From: Streptomyces sp. NBC_00457
GTDB taxonomy: Bacteria; Actinomycetota; Actinomycetes; Streptomycetales; Streptomycetaceae
Direction of reading: 5' to 3'
DNA: 64,000 bases
NCBI RefSeq assembly: GCF_036014015.1
Contig: NZ_CP107905.1
Coordinates: 7,254,001-7,318,000, forward strand
The notes under the pieces were generated by a model. It was not told where the DNA came from. It was given only the letters and a program-made list of their open reading frames with translations, and did not search any database. Below are positions 8,619 to 16,852 of the stretch, piece after piece (positions within the stretch are counted from its first letter, which is position 1; every line of letters starts with the position of its first letter). A program made the translations under genes and the position numbers.

Positions 8619-9437
8619 TCACACATCCCGCCGGTCCACGACCATCACCGCGACCACGGCCGCCACCGCCGCCCACGCCGCGAACACCACCCAGCTCCCC
8701 GTCACCGTCGTCGGATAGTGCGGCGGATAGATCCGGACCGCCGACTCGCCGTAGGTCACATCGACCAGCCGGGTCCAGGCGTTGACGGGCAGCGCGTTGC
8801 GGACGGCCGCCGTCCAGGCGTAGCGGTCGGTGATGAAGGTCGGCAGGAGCAGCAGTACGACGGTGATGGCGCCCGTCGTCGTGGCCCCGTGCCGGATCAC
8901 CGCGCCCAGCCCCATGCCGACCAGCGCGGAGACGGGGGCGAGCAGGGCGGAGGCCAGCAGCAGTGACAGCACGCCCGGGTGACTGACCGGGACGTCCGCG
9001 CCCCGGCCGGAGAGGATGCCCTGCGTGGCGGCGTACGAGACCCCGACGACCACGGCCCCGTAGCCGGTCATCGCCCCTGCCACCACCGTCACCTTCGCCG
9101 CCATCAGCGCCCGCCGGTCCGGAACGGCCGCGAACGTCGTGCGGATCAGCCCGGTCGCGTACTCGCCGACGACCGTGAGCGCGCCGACGCTCGCGCACAC
9201 CAGGATCAGGATCAGCGCGGCCCCGGCGGTGAAGGCGTCCTGAAGTGCCCACTCCACGTAGTCCGCTTTCATGTCGGCGGGCATGTACGAGTAGTTGGCG
9301 TAGTGGTTCCGGGCCGCGTTCGCGTTGAAGCCGAGGACTGTCAGCGCGCCGATGCCGAGCGCCCAGTAAGTGGAGCGCAGGGAGCGGAGTTTGAGCCACT
9401 CGGCGGCCAGGAGGTCGGTGAAGCGGGCGTCCGTCAT
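8619..9437 (-). CDS. ABC-2 type exporter permease
   Basis: This 272-residue membrane protein has about six hydrophobic segments and an N-terminal cytoplasmic start (MTDARFTDLLAAEWLKLRSL), which is typical of ABC-2 permeases whose first segment follows an EWxKLR motif. The ATG overlaps the stop of the upstream ATPase gene (ATGA, 9434-9437), so the two form one translation-coupled exporter. The divergent sensor kinase-regulator pair suggests induction by an envelope stress or by an antibiotic-like substrate. The substrate is unknown. Confidence 0.85.
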   Translation of the reverse strand: MTDARFTDLLAAEWLKLRSLRSTYWALGIGALTVLGFNANAARNHYANYSYMPADMKADYVEWALQDAFTAGAALILILVCASVGALTVVGEYATGLIRTTFAAVPDRRALMAAKVTVVAGAMTGYGAVVVGVSYAATQGILSGRGADVPVSHPGVLSLLLASALLAPVSALVGMGLGAVIRHGATTTGAITVVLLLLPTFITDRYAWTAAVRNALPVNAWTRLVDVTYGESAVRIYPPHYPTTVTGSWVVFAAWAAVAAVVAVMVVDRRDV

Positions 9438-10348
9438 CGTGGGTCTCCGGCGGTGTACTCGGCGCTGTCGGCGGTCAGTTCCATGAAGGCCGCTTCCAGG
9501 GAGGCGGCGCGCGGGGTCAACTCCCTGATCAGGAAGTGGTGTTCGAAGGCGAGCTCACCGATCCGCTCGGTGCTGAGCCCCGCCACCTGGAGCGTCTCCT
9601 CGTCGTACGGCGCCACCGCCGCACCCTGAGATGCCAGTACGTCGGCCAGCGCCCCGGCGTCCGGAGACCGTACGGTCACCGTCGGCGCCGTCCCTCGCGC
9701 GGAGAACTCGGCGAGGCTCTCGGCGGCGATCAGCTCACCCCGCCCGATGACGATCAGGTCGTCGGCGGTGTGCTCCATCTCTGACATGAGGTGGCTGGAG
9801 ACGAAGACCGTACGCCCCTCGGCCGCCAGCTTCCGGAACAGTCCCCGCACCCACAACACCCCTTCCGGATCAAGCCCGTTGAGCGGTTCGTCGAAGACCA
9901 GCACCGGCGGCTCGCCGAGCAGCGCGGTCGCGATGCCGAGCCGCTGCTTCATGCCCAGCGAGAACCCGCCGACCCGGCGCCGGGCGGCGGCATCACCGAG
10001 CCCCACCTCCGCCAGCACCTCGTCCACCCGGCGCGCGGGGATGCGATTGCTCCGGGCCAGTGCCCCCAGATGCGCCCGCGCACTCCGCCCGCCGTGCACA
10101 TCACCGGCGTCCAGGAGCGCGCCGACGTGCCGCAGTCCACGGCGGTGGCGGCGGAAGGCGTGGCCGTCGACGGTGGCGGTGCCGCCGCTCGGCTCCACGA
10201 GGCCCAGCAGCATCCGCAGGGTCGTGGTCTTGCCCGCGCCGTTCGGACCGAGGAAGCCGGTGACGCGGCCGGGACGGACGGAGAAGGACAGGTCACGAAC
10301 GGCGGTCGTGCCGCCGTATCTCTTGGTCAGTTCGTTGACTTCGATCAC
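9434..10348 (-). CDS. ABC exporter ATPase
   Basis: This is a 304-residue ATPase. The preferred start is GTG at 10348 (VIEVNELTKRYGG), where homologous NBDs begin. The frame extends a further 29 codons, to 10435, without a convincing family match. Walker A is GPNGAGKTT, the signature is FSLGMKQRLGIA and Walker B is VLVFDEPLNGLD, followed by an H-loop at VSSHLMSEME. The C-terminal tail (LADVLASQGAAV...) is the extra domain typical of drug or bacteriocin exporters. It pairs with the overlapping ABC-2 permease. Confidence 0.9.
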   Translation of the reverse strand: MIEVNELTKRYGGTTAVRDLSFSVRPGRVTGFLGPNGAGKTTTLRMLLGLVEPSGGTATVDGHAFRRHRRGLRHVGALLDAGDVHGGRSARAHLGALARSNRIPARRVDEVLAEVGLGDAAARRRVGGFSLGMKQRLGIATALLGEPPVLVFDEPLNGLDPEGVLWVRGLFRKLAAEGRTVFVSSHLMSEMEHTADDLIVIGRGELIAAESLAEFSARGTAPTVTVRSPDAGALADVLASQGAAVAPYDEETLQVAGLSTERIGELAFEHHFLIRELTPRAASLEAAFMELTADSAEYTAGDPR

Positions 10349-10481
10349 GGGAACACGGTCGCGCGACCGGCCGGTGCGGCACATCGGCCGCCCGCTGACA
10401 CTCGTACGCATCCGATGTCGACCGTGGTTGTACATCCCCGGGCCGATGACCTTGGCCGCATAGCCCGCCTACGATCCCGTC

Positions 10482-11675
10482 ATGCCCGCCACCGAACCGC
10501 CGCCGCCCCTGCACAAACGCGTACCGCCGGGCGTCTGGGTGGCGCTCGCGTGGTGCGCCGGGGAACTGTTCACCCGCCTCGCGCGCGTGCGCCTGCCCGG
10601 CGAGATCGAGCCTGAAGAGTGGCCCGCGGCCCAGCTGTACCGCTGGGAGGGGCTGGTGACCCTGGTGCTGGCCACAGCGCTGGCCATGAACGGCGGCCGC
10701 CTGCTGTCCCGGAAACCGCTCGCCGCGCTCGCCTGCCTGCTGACGGCCGCGGGCTTGGCGACGACCGCGCTGGGAGGGGGCGAGATACCGATGGCCCAGT
10801 TCCTCGCGCCTACCGTCGCCTTGTACTTCATCGCGGCGTCGCAGGCCCGGCGGACCGCTGTGATCGCCCTGGCCATGGCACTGGGCACCTTGGCCGGCTG
10901 GCTGGCCGTGCGGCTGCTGAGCGGCTGGAACGTCGGCACCTCCGCCGAACTCACCGTGGCCATGGTCGCCATCATCGCCTGGCTGCTCGGCAACTCCTCC
11001 CACCAGGCCCGCGTCCACGCCGAACGGCTCGTGGCCGAGCACGCCGCGCAGGTCGTCACCGCCGAACGCCTGCGCATCGCCCGCGAGATGCACGACACGG
11101 TCGCCCACAGCATCGGCATCATCGCCCTCCAGGCCGGAGCGGCGTCCCGCGTGGCGACGGCCCGCCCGGAGGCGGCTCTGGAGGCGATGCGGGCGGTGGA
11201 GAACGAGGGGCGGGAGACGCTGGCGGGCCTGCGGCGCATGCTGGTCGCGCTGCGGGCGGCGGACGAGGGGGAGAGCGTGACACCGGCCGGTCTCGCGGAC
11301 GTGGACCGGCTCGCGGCCACGACGACGGCGGCGGGCGTCCAGGTCGAGGTGCGCCGCGTCGGCGACCCCAGAGCCCTGCCCCCGGACATCGACCTGTCGG
11401 CCTTCCGCATCGTCCAGGAGTCGGTCACCAATGTCGTACGGCATGCGGGCACGCGCGCGTGCCGGGTCACGCTCGACTATCGCGCCGACGACGAACTGGC
11501 CCTGGAGATCACCGACGAGGGCCGGGGCAGCGGCAGTTCGACCGACACGGGCTTCGGGCTTGCGGGCATGAGAGAGCGCGTCGCCCTGCTCCACGGCGAG
11601 TTCACGGCGGCACCGCGTCCCGAGGGCGGCTTCCGGGTGGCGGCGCGTCTGCCGGTGCCGGTGGTGGTCCGATGA
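10482..11675 (+). CDS. Sensor histidine kinase, HisKA_3 (NarX/DesK) family
   Basis: This 397-residue kinase has an N-terminal membrane part with about five or six hydrophobic segments (residues about 40-175). The dimerisation box follows (ERLRIAREMHDTVAHSIGII), whose His in EMHD is the phosphorylated residue, and then an HATPase domain (FRIVQESVTNVVRHAGTRA; DEGRGSG; TGFGLAGMRERV). The short extracellular loops suggest that it senses signals within the membrane. The stop overlaps the start of the response regulator (ATGA). It is divergent from the ABC exporter, a classical sensor-exporter arrangement. Confidence 0.93.
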   Translation: MPATEPPPPLHKRVPPGVWVALAWCAGELFTRLARVRLPGEIEPEEWPAAQLYRWEGLVTLVLATALAMNGGRLLSRKPLAALACLLTAAGLATTALGGGEIPMAQFLAPTVALYFIAASQARRTAVIALAMALGTLAGWLAVRLLSGWNVGTSAELTVAMVAIIAWLLGNSSHQARVHAERLVAEHAAQVVTAERLRIAREMHDTVAHSIGIIALQAGAASRVATARPEAALEAMRAVENEGRETLAGLRRMLVALRAADEGESVTPAGLADVDRLAATTTAAGVQVEVRRVGDPRALPPDIDLSAFRIVQESVTNVVRHAGTRACRVTLDYRADDELALEITDEGRGSGSSTDTGFGLAGMRERVALLHGEFTAAPRPEGGFRVAARLPVPVVVR

Positions 11676-12331
11676 CCGCCCCGGTCCGGGTGGTCCTCGC
11701 CGACGACCAGCAGCTGATCCGCACGGCACTGAGCATGGTGCTGGCCGAACTCGACGACGTGGAGGTGGTCGGGGAGGCGGCGACGGGGGAGGAGGCGGTG
11801 CGGCTCGTCGCCGAACTCGCCCCGGACGTCGTGGTGATGGACATCCGCATGCCCGGCATGGGCGGCATCGAGGCCACGGACCACATCACCCGGGACGAGC
11901 CCGACACCCGGGTGGTCGTCCTCACCACCTTCGACGACGACGATCACGTCTACGGCGCCCTGCGCGCCGGCGCGTCCGGCTTCCTCGTCAAGGACATGGC
12001 CCTGGACGACATCATCGCGGCCGTACGCGTCGTCGCGGCCGGCGACGCCCTCATCGCCCCCAGCGTCACCCGCCGCCTCATCCGCGACTTCGCCTCCCGC
12101 CCCCAACCGCCCGGCACCCGCCGCGACTTGAAGGCCATCACGGACCGGGAACGCGAGGTCCTCACCCTCGTCGGCACGGGCCTGTCCAACACGGAGATAG
12201 CCGCGGAGCTGTGCATCAGCGTGGCGACAGCCAAGACCTACATGACCCGCCTGCTGACCAAGCTGGACGCACGGGACCGGGTCCAGCTGGTGATCATCGC
12301 GTATGAGGCGGGCCTGGTGTCAGTGAGCTAG
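11672..12331 (+). CDS. Response regulator, NarL/FixJ family
   Basis: This 219-residue regulator starts MTAPVRVVLADDQQLIR, overlapping the kinase stop by 4 bp. The receiver domain has the acidic pair ADD, the phospho-acceptor Asp in VVVMDIRMPGMGG, a conserved Thr (LTTFDD) and Lys (FLVKDM), so it is a normal phosphorylatable receiver. The C-terminal LuxR helix-turn-helix reads LTDREREVLTLVGTGLSNTE. It probably activates the divergent ABC exporter operon and its own genes. Confidence 0.95.
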   Translation: MTAPVRVVLADDQQLIRTALSMVLAELDDVEVVGEAATGEEAVRLVAELAPDVVVMDIRMPGMGGIEATDHITRDEPDTRVVVLTTFDDDDHVYGALRAGASGFLVKDMALDDIIAAVRVVAAGDALIAPSVTRRLIRDFASRPQPPGTRRDLKAITDREREVLTLVGTGLSNTEIAAELCISVATAKTYMTRLLTKLDARDRVQLVIIAYEAGLVSVS

Positions 12332-12360
12332 TGCTGTGACCGCATGGCTTCGGACTCGCT

Positions 12361-12810
12361 CTACTCCGAGCCGTCCGCGTCGGCTGCGGCGCGGCTGGCC
12401 AGTCGTTCGTATCGCTGCCTGGCGGCTTGCGGAGTGCCGAGCCCGAGTCCGAAAGCGATCTCCTGCCAGGTCATGCCGCGGCCCCGCGCCATCTGAAGAA
12501 GCCCGGTTTCCAGCTCGTCCATCTCCCCGCGAACCAGTGGGACGAGACTCAATGCGGCGGTGATATCGGCGTGGTCCACCTCCGGTTCGCCGTCATCGGG
12601 CTGCGCGGCTCCGCTGAGCAGGAACGACACAAGCCTGACGGCCTCGTGCGGCCCGAGGACCGAAGGATGAACCTGCCGGTGGCGCTGCTTGTCAGTGGCC
12701 GCGTGACGTTCGGCGATGCGGAACAGGGACGCGTAGACGCGGTGTGCCCGCGCCTGCTCCGGCTGCGGAGGCGTGAAGAGATCGGACTGCTGGTCAGGAG
12801 TCGAAGGCAT
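12361..12810 (-). CDS. Small HTH-like DNA-binding protein
   Basis: This is a 149-residue soluble protein. The C-terminal half has a helix-turn-helix-like segment (GRGMTWQEIAFGLGLGTPQA followed by ARQRYERL), as in actinobacterial proteins annotated only as DNA-binding. The N-terminal half is helical with no recognisable domain. It is convergent with the response regulator and divergent from the polysaccharide-degrading enzyme, with 167 bp between the starts. It could regulate that enzyme, but nothing proves this. Confidence 0.6.
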   Translation of the reverse strand: MPSTPDQQSDLFTPPQPEQARAHRVYASLFRIAERHAATDKQRHRQVHPSVLGPHEAVRLVSFLLSGAAQPDDGEPEVDHADITAALSLVPLVRGEMDELETGLLQMARGRGMTWQEIAFGLGLGTPQAARQRYERLASRAAADADGSE

Positions 12811-12854
12811 GAGATGAGCATGAGATGCACACGACTTGATGTCAACTAAGCATT

Positions 12855-12871
12855 GTAAACAACCTGTTCAC
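12855..12871. promoter_or_regulatory. Imperfect palindrome upstream of the multi-domain lyase
   Basis: GTAAACA-ACC-TGTTCAC (6 of 7 arm positions pair) lies 107 bp before the lyase start, in the AT-richest part of the intergenic region. It could be an operator for carbohydrate-responsive control of the lyase or of the divergent HTH gene. The evidence is symmetry only. Confidence 0.3.
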
Positions 12872-12977
12872 TTCGGCCGCGGGCGGAACGGGACCCCTCC
12901 CGTCACAGGACAGACACAGTGTCTCCGCATTCGGTGCACCACCCCACGGTGCGCCACCTCACGGAAGCGAGGGCCCT

Positions 12978-15900
12978 ATGAGACGCATGTGTCATGCGCT
13001 GTTAGTGGGTGCGGTCGCCGTCGGAGTCTCGGGTGTGTTCCACCCGGTCGCGTCGGCCGCCGACACCTCTCCGCTGGAGGTCAAGAGCGTCACGGCGAGT
13101 CCCGATGACGGCAACGTTCCCGCCAACACCCTGGACAACAACCTGAGCACCCGCTGGTCGTCGCAGGGCGACGGGGCGTGGATCCGGTACGACCTCGGCT
13201 CGGCGCAGACTGTCGGGTCGGTGTCGCTGGGCTGGCATCAGGGGAACAGCAGGACGAACACCTTCGACGTCCAGCTGTCCGACGACGGATCGTCGTGGAA
13301 GACCGTCCTGGCCCGGAAGACCAGCAACGGCAGCACACTTGAGCAGCAGAGCTACGACTTCGCCGACGCCTCGGCCCGCTACGTGCGGATCGTCGGCCAC
13401 GGCAACACGGTCAACGCCTGGACCAGCATCACCGAGACCGACATCTACGGAGCCGACGGCACCGGCGGCGGTGGCGGCGGCTCCTGCGCGTACCCGGCCG
13501 ACGTGCTGGACCTGACGAACTGGTACATCGGGCTGCCGGTGGGCGAGGAGGAGTCCCCCACCAACGTCTACCAACCCGAACTCGACACCTACGCGAACGA
13601 TCCCTGGTTCACCACGTCCGACGAGTGCGCGGCCGTCCGGTTCCGCGCCCCGGTCAACGGCGTCACCACCAGCGGCTCCAAGTACCCCCGCTCGGAGCTG
13701 CGGGAGATGACGGACTCGGGGGAGACCAAGGCGAGTTGGTCGTCCACGTCCGGCACCCACACGATGGTGATCGACCAGGCCATCACGGACGTTCCCAAGG
13801 AGACCCCGAACGTCGTCGCCGGCCAGATCCACGGCGGCTCCGACGACCTCAGCGTCTTCCGTCTGGAGGGCGAGAAGCTCTACGTCACCGACGGCGATAC
13901 CAAGGATCACAAGCTGGTGGAGGACAACTACCAGCTGGGGACCAGGTTCGAGGCCAAGTTCGTGGTCAGCGACGGCAAGATCAAGGCGTACTACAACGGC
14001 GTGCTGCAGACCACGCTGTCGAAGGACTTCTCCGGCGCCTACTTCAAGGCGGGCGCGTACACGCAGGCCAACTGCGGCAACTCGGAGCCGTGCAGCGCCG
14101 ACAACTACGGCCAGGTGAAGATCTACGATCTGAACGTCACGCACAGCAACGGCAACGGCGATGGTGACGGCGGCGACGGGGACTCGACCGAGGCCGCCAA
14201 GCGGTACGGCTGGGGCAACCCGCTGCCGATATCCGACGAGTTCGACTACACCGGCCCGGTCGACCCCGCGAAGTGGGACGTACCGTCGGGCAGCGTCGGC
14301 GGCACACCCCAATGCTGGGACGGCCACGAAAAGAACGGCCGCCGGTGCGGGAAGAACAGCACCGTCGCCGACGGCATCATGACCATGCGCGGTGAGGCGA
14401 ACGGCGACACGGGGTGGATCAGGCAGCACGAGCCCACCCAGTACGGCCGGTGGGAAATCCGGTCCCGCTCACGGAACACCGGCCCGGAGGGCGTGCCCTA
14501 CCACCCGCTGCACCTGATCTGGCCCACCGCGGGCGACCGGTTCGAAAACGGCGAGTACGACTGGGTCGAGTACTCGGACCCCGACGCGCAGTGCCTCGGG
14601 GCGTTCCTGCACTACCCGAAGAGCCCGTCGGACAAGAAGGAACAAGAAGACCACTGCCCCGTGGACATGACGAAGTGGCACAACTTCGCGTTCGAGTGGA
14701 CGTCCAAGGCGCTGGTCGGCTACGTCGACGGTGTCGAATGGTTCCGGCTGGCGGACGGCGCGAACGCCGACCGGGGGAACATCCAGGACATGCCCCTGGG
14801 GAACCTCGTCATCCAGTTGGACAACTTCGCCAAAAACAGCGTTCCGCGCCCGGCCGTGTTCGAGGTCGACTGGGTCCGGACGTACGACGTCGACGCGGCG
14901 GGCGAGGACCCCTCCGGGGATTCCCCGGTTCAGGTCGCGGGCGTCACGGCAAGTCCCGATGACGGCAACGTCCCCGCCAACACCCTGGACAACAACCTGA
15001 GCACCCGCTGGTCGTCGCAGGGCGACGGGGCGTGGATCCGCTACGACCTCGGCTCGCCGAAGACCGTCGGGTCGGCGTCCGTCGCCTGGCACCAGGGGAA
15101 CAGCAGGACGAACACCTTCGACGTCCAGCTGTCCGACGACGGATCGTCGTGGAAGACCATGCTGGCCCGGAAGACCAGCAGCGGCAGCACACTTGAGCAG
15201 CAGAAGTACGACTTCGCCGACGCCTCGGCCCGCTACGTAAGGATCGTCGGCCACGGCAACACGGTCAACGACTGGACCAGCATCACCGAGACCGACATCT
15301 ACGGAGCCGACGGGGGCGGTGACGGCGGCGAGGATCCGACAGATCCAACGGACCCGACCGACCCAACGGACCCGACCGACCCAACAGACCCGGCCCCCGT
15401 CCGCACGGTCCGCGTCTCGGACTCCACCGCATTGAAGAGCGCGTTCAGCGACGCGCGCTCCGGCGACCGCATCGTCCTCGCGGACGGCACGTACTCGATC
15501 GGCAAGTTGACCGGCAAGAGCGGAACGGCCGCCCAGCCCATCACCGTCGTCGCGGAGAACCGCGGCAAGGCGGTGATCGGCGACGGGCAGCTGGAGGTGG
15601 CGAACTCCTCCTACGTCACCTTCCAGGGGCTGAAGTTCACGAACAGCAACACCCTGAAGATCACCAGCTCGAACAACGTACGGCTGACCCGCAACCACTT
15701 CCGGCTGACGGAGGGGGAGTCCTCGCTGAAGTGGGTGATCATCCAGGGTGAGAACAGCCACCACAACCGGATCGATCACAGCCTGTTCGAGGAGAAGCAC
15801 CAGCCCGGGAACTTCATCACCATCGACGGGTCCGGGACGCAGCAGTCACAACACGACCGCATCGACCACAACCACTTCCGAGACATCGGCCCCCGCGTGG

Positions 15901-16745
15901 CGAACGAGATGGAGGCCGTCCGGGTCGGCTGGAGCGGCATGTCCCAGTCGAGCGGATTCACCGTCGTCGAGTCGAACCTCTTCGAGAGGTGCGACGGTGA
16001 CCCGGAGATCGTCTCCGTGAAGAGCAACGACAACATCGTCCGCCACAACACCTTCCGCGCCTCGCAGGGCGTCCTGTCCCAACGGCACGGAAACCGCGGT
16101 GAGTTCTACGGCAACTTCTTCTTCGGGGAGGGCAAGGCGGGAACCGGCGGGATCCGCATCTACGGCCAGGACCACAAGATCTACAACAACTACTTCGAGG
16201 GCCTGACCGGCAGCGGCTTCGACGCCGCGCTGCAGATCGACGGCGGCGACGTGGACACCTCGGGTGCGCTGAACGCGCACTGGCGTGTCTACCGGGCGAC
16301 CGTCGTGAACAACACCTTCGTGAACAACGTGTCGAACATCGAGATCGGCGCCAACTACAACCTCGCCCCGGTCGACTCGGTCATCGCCGACAACGTCATC
16401 ACGGGCAGCCGGGGCAAGCTGCTCAACGAGGTCAAGAAACCCGTGAACATGACCTACGCCGGCAACATCGCGTGGCCGACCGGATCGGCGACCGTCGGCG
16501 TGTCCCTGCCCTCCGGCTCCGTCAGGGCGGTCGACCCGCTGCTCGCCTCCGACGGATCGCTCTACCGGATCGGCCCGGGAAGCCCGGCGATCGACACCGG
16601 CACCGGCGGCCACGCCTTCGTGACCGACGACATGGACGGCCAGCCCCGAGCCGGCACCATCGACGCGGGCGCCGACGAACGGTCCACGTCCCCGGTCACA
16701 CGAACCCCGCTCACCGCGACGGACGTCGGCCCGGGCGCCTCGTAG
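12978..16745 (+). CDS. Secreted tri-catalytic polysaccharide-degrading enzyme: PL7 + GH16 + PL6 with two discoidin domains
   Basis: This 1255-residue exported protein has a signal peptide at residues 1-28 (cut near ASAA). Discoidin/F5-8C (CBM32-like) domain 1 spans about 37-161. A PL7 alginate-lyase domain spans about 171-390, with the three family motifs R238-SELRE, QIH (283-285) and Y355-FKAGAYTQ. A GH16 domain spans about 402-645 with the catalytic E526-x-D-x-x-E531 (GEYDWVE). A second discoidin domain spans about 655-779, then a TDP-repeat linker, then a PL6 beta-helix lyase domain (about 805-1230) with the catalytic pair K1015 (VSVKSN) and R1036 (SQRHGN). PL7 and PL6 cleave alginate; GH16 enzymes hydrolyse beta-glucans such as laminarin or related galactans. 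The combination suits attack on brown-algal cell walls. Codon 9 is TTA (13002-13004), implying bldA-dependent expression. Confidence 0.9.
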   Translation: MRRMCHALLVGAVAVGVSGVFHPVASAADTSPLEVKSVTASPDDGNVPANTLDNNLSTRWSSQGDGAWIRYDLGSAQTVGSVSLGWHQGNSRTNTFDVQLSDDGSSWKTVLARKTSNGSTLEQQSYDFADASARYVRIVGHGNTVNAWTSITETDIYGADGTGGGGGGSCAYPADVLDLTNWYIGLPVGEEESPTNVYQPELDTYANDPWFTTSDECAAVRFRAPVNGVTTSGSKYPRSELREMTDSGETKASWSSTSGTHTMVIDQAITDVPKETPNVVAGQIHGGSDDLSVFRLEGEKLYVTDGDTKDHKLVEDNYQLGTRFEAKFVVSDGKIKAYYNGVLQTTLSKDFSGAYFKAGAYTQANCGNSEPCSADNYGQVKIYDLNVTHSNGNGDGDGGDGDSTEAAKRYGWGNPLPISDEFDYTGPVDPAKWDVPSGSVGGTPQCWDGHEKNGRRCGKNSTVADGIMTMRGEANGDTGWIRQHEPTQYGRWEIRSRSRNTGPEGVPYHPLHLIWPTAGDRFENGEYDWVEYSDPDAQCLGAFLHYPKSPSDKKEQEDHCPVDMTKWHNFAFEWTSKALVGYVDGVEWFRLADGANADRGNIQDMPLGNLVIQLDNFAKNSVPRPAVFEVDWVRTYDVDAAGEDPSGDSPVQVAGVTASPDDGNVPANTLDNNLSTRWSSQGDGAWIRYDLGSPKTVGSASVAWHQGNSRTNTFDVQLSDDGSSWKTMLARKTSSGSTLEQQKYDFADASARYVRIVGHGNTVNDWTSITETDIYGADGGGDGGEDPTDPTDPTDPTDPTDPTDPAPVRTVRVSDSTALKSAFSDARSGDRIVLADGTYSIGKLTGKSGTAAQPITVVAENRGKAVIGDGQLEVANSSYVTFQGLKFTNSNTLKITSSNNVRLTRNHFRLTEGESSLKWVIIQGENSHHNRIDHSLFEEKHQPGNFITIDGSGTQQSQHDRIDHNHFRDIGPRVANEMEAVRVGWSGMSQSSGFTVVESNLFERCDGDPEIVSVKSNDNIVRHNTFRASQGVLSQRHGNRGEFYGNFFFGEGKAGTGGIRIYGQDHKIYNNYFEGLTGSGFDAALQIDGGDVDTSGALNAHWRVYRATVVNNTFVNNVSNIEIGANYNLAPVDSVIADNVITGSRGKLLNEVKKPVNMTYAGNIAWPTGSATVGVSLPSGSVRAVDPLLASDGSLYRIGPGSPAIDTGTGGHAFVTDDMDGQPRAGTIDAGADERSTSPVTRTPLTATDVGPGAS
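13087..13459 (+). repeat. Discoidin-coding direct repeat, copy A
   Basis: This 373-bp segment encodes the first discoidin domain of the lyase. It aligns without gaps to 14941-15313 (offset 1854 bp, in frame), with about 21 mismatches by my count, or roughly 94% identity. Long perfectly identical stretches suggest recent duplication or gene conversion. Confidence 0.9.
14941..15313 (+). repeat. Discoidin-coding direct repeat, copy B
   Basis: This is the second copy of the 373-bp segment at 13087-13459. It encodes the discoidin domain between the GH16 and PL6 modules. Differences cluster at two spots (around 15057-15090 and near 15160-15240); the rest is identical. Confidence 0.9.
15333..15392 (+). 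repeat. Thr-Asp-Pro linker repeat
   Basis: Tandem 9-bp units (GACCCGACC / GACCCAACG and variants) encode a run of Asp-Pro-Thr triplets from residue 786. It forms a flexible, protease-resistant-looking linker joining the second discoidin domain to the PL6 lyase. Confidence 0.85.
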
Positions 16746-16757
16746 AACGCGCGAAAG

Positions 16758-16788
16758 GACCGGTGGCGGGTAAACCCCGCCACCGGTC
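16758..16788. terminator. Hairpin terminator after the multi-domain lyase
   Basis: A perfect 13-bp stem (GACCGGTGGCGGG / CCCGCCACCGGTC) closes a 5-nt TAAAC loop, 12 bp after the lyase stop codon. There is no strong T-tract, which is usual in Streptomyces. Confidence 0.75.
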
Positions 16789-16789
16789 G

Positions 16790-16830
16790 TGCCCCGAAGG
16801 GGCGCGGGGAACTGCGCGACAAGCCACGAC
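16790..16830 (-). repeat. Hairpin repeat copy 2 (3'-end associated)
   Basis: On the minus strand it reads GTGGCTTGTCGCGCAGTTCC, then a GCCCC-TTCG-GGGGC hairpin. It lies 22 bp after the stop of the minus-strand lipoprotein gene, in sense with it. This is the same family as 6966-7006. Confidence 0.75.
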
Positions 16831-16852
16831 GCAGCCGCAGCCGCTCAACGAC

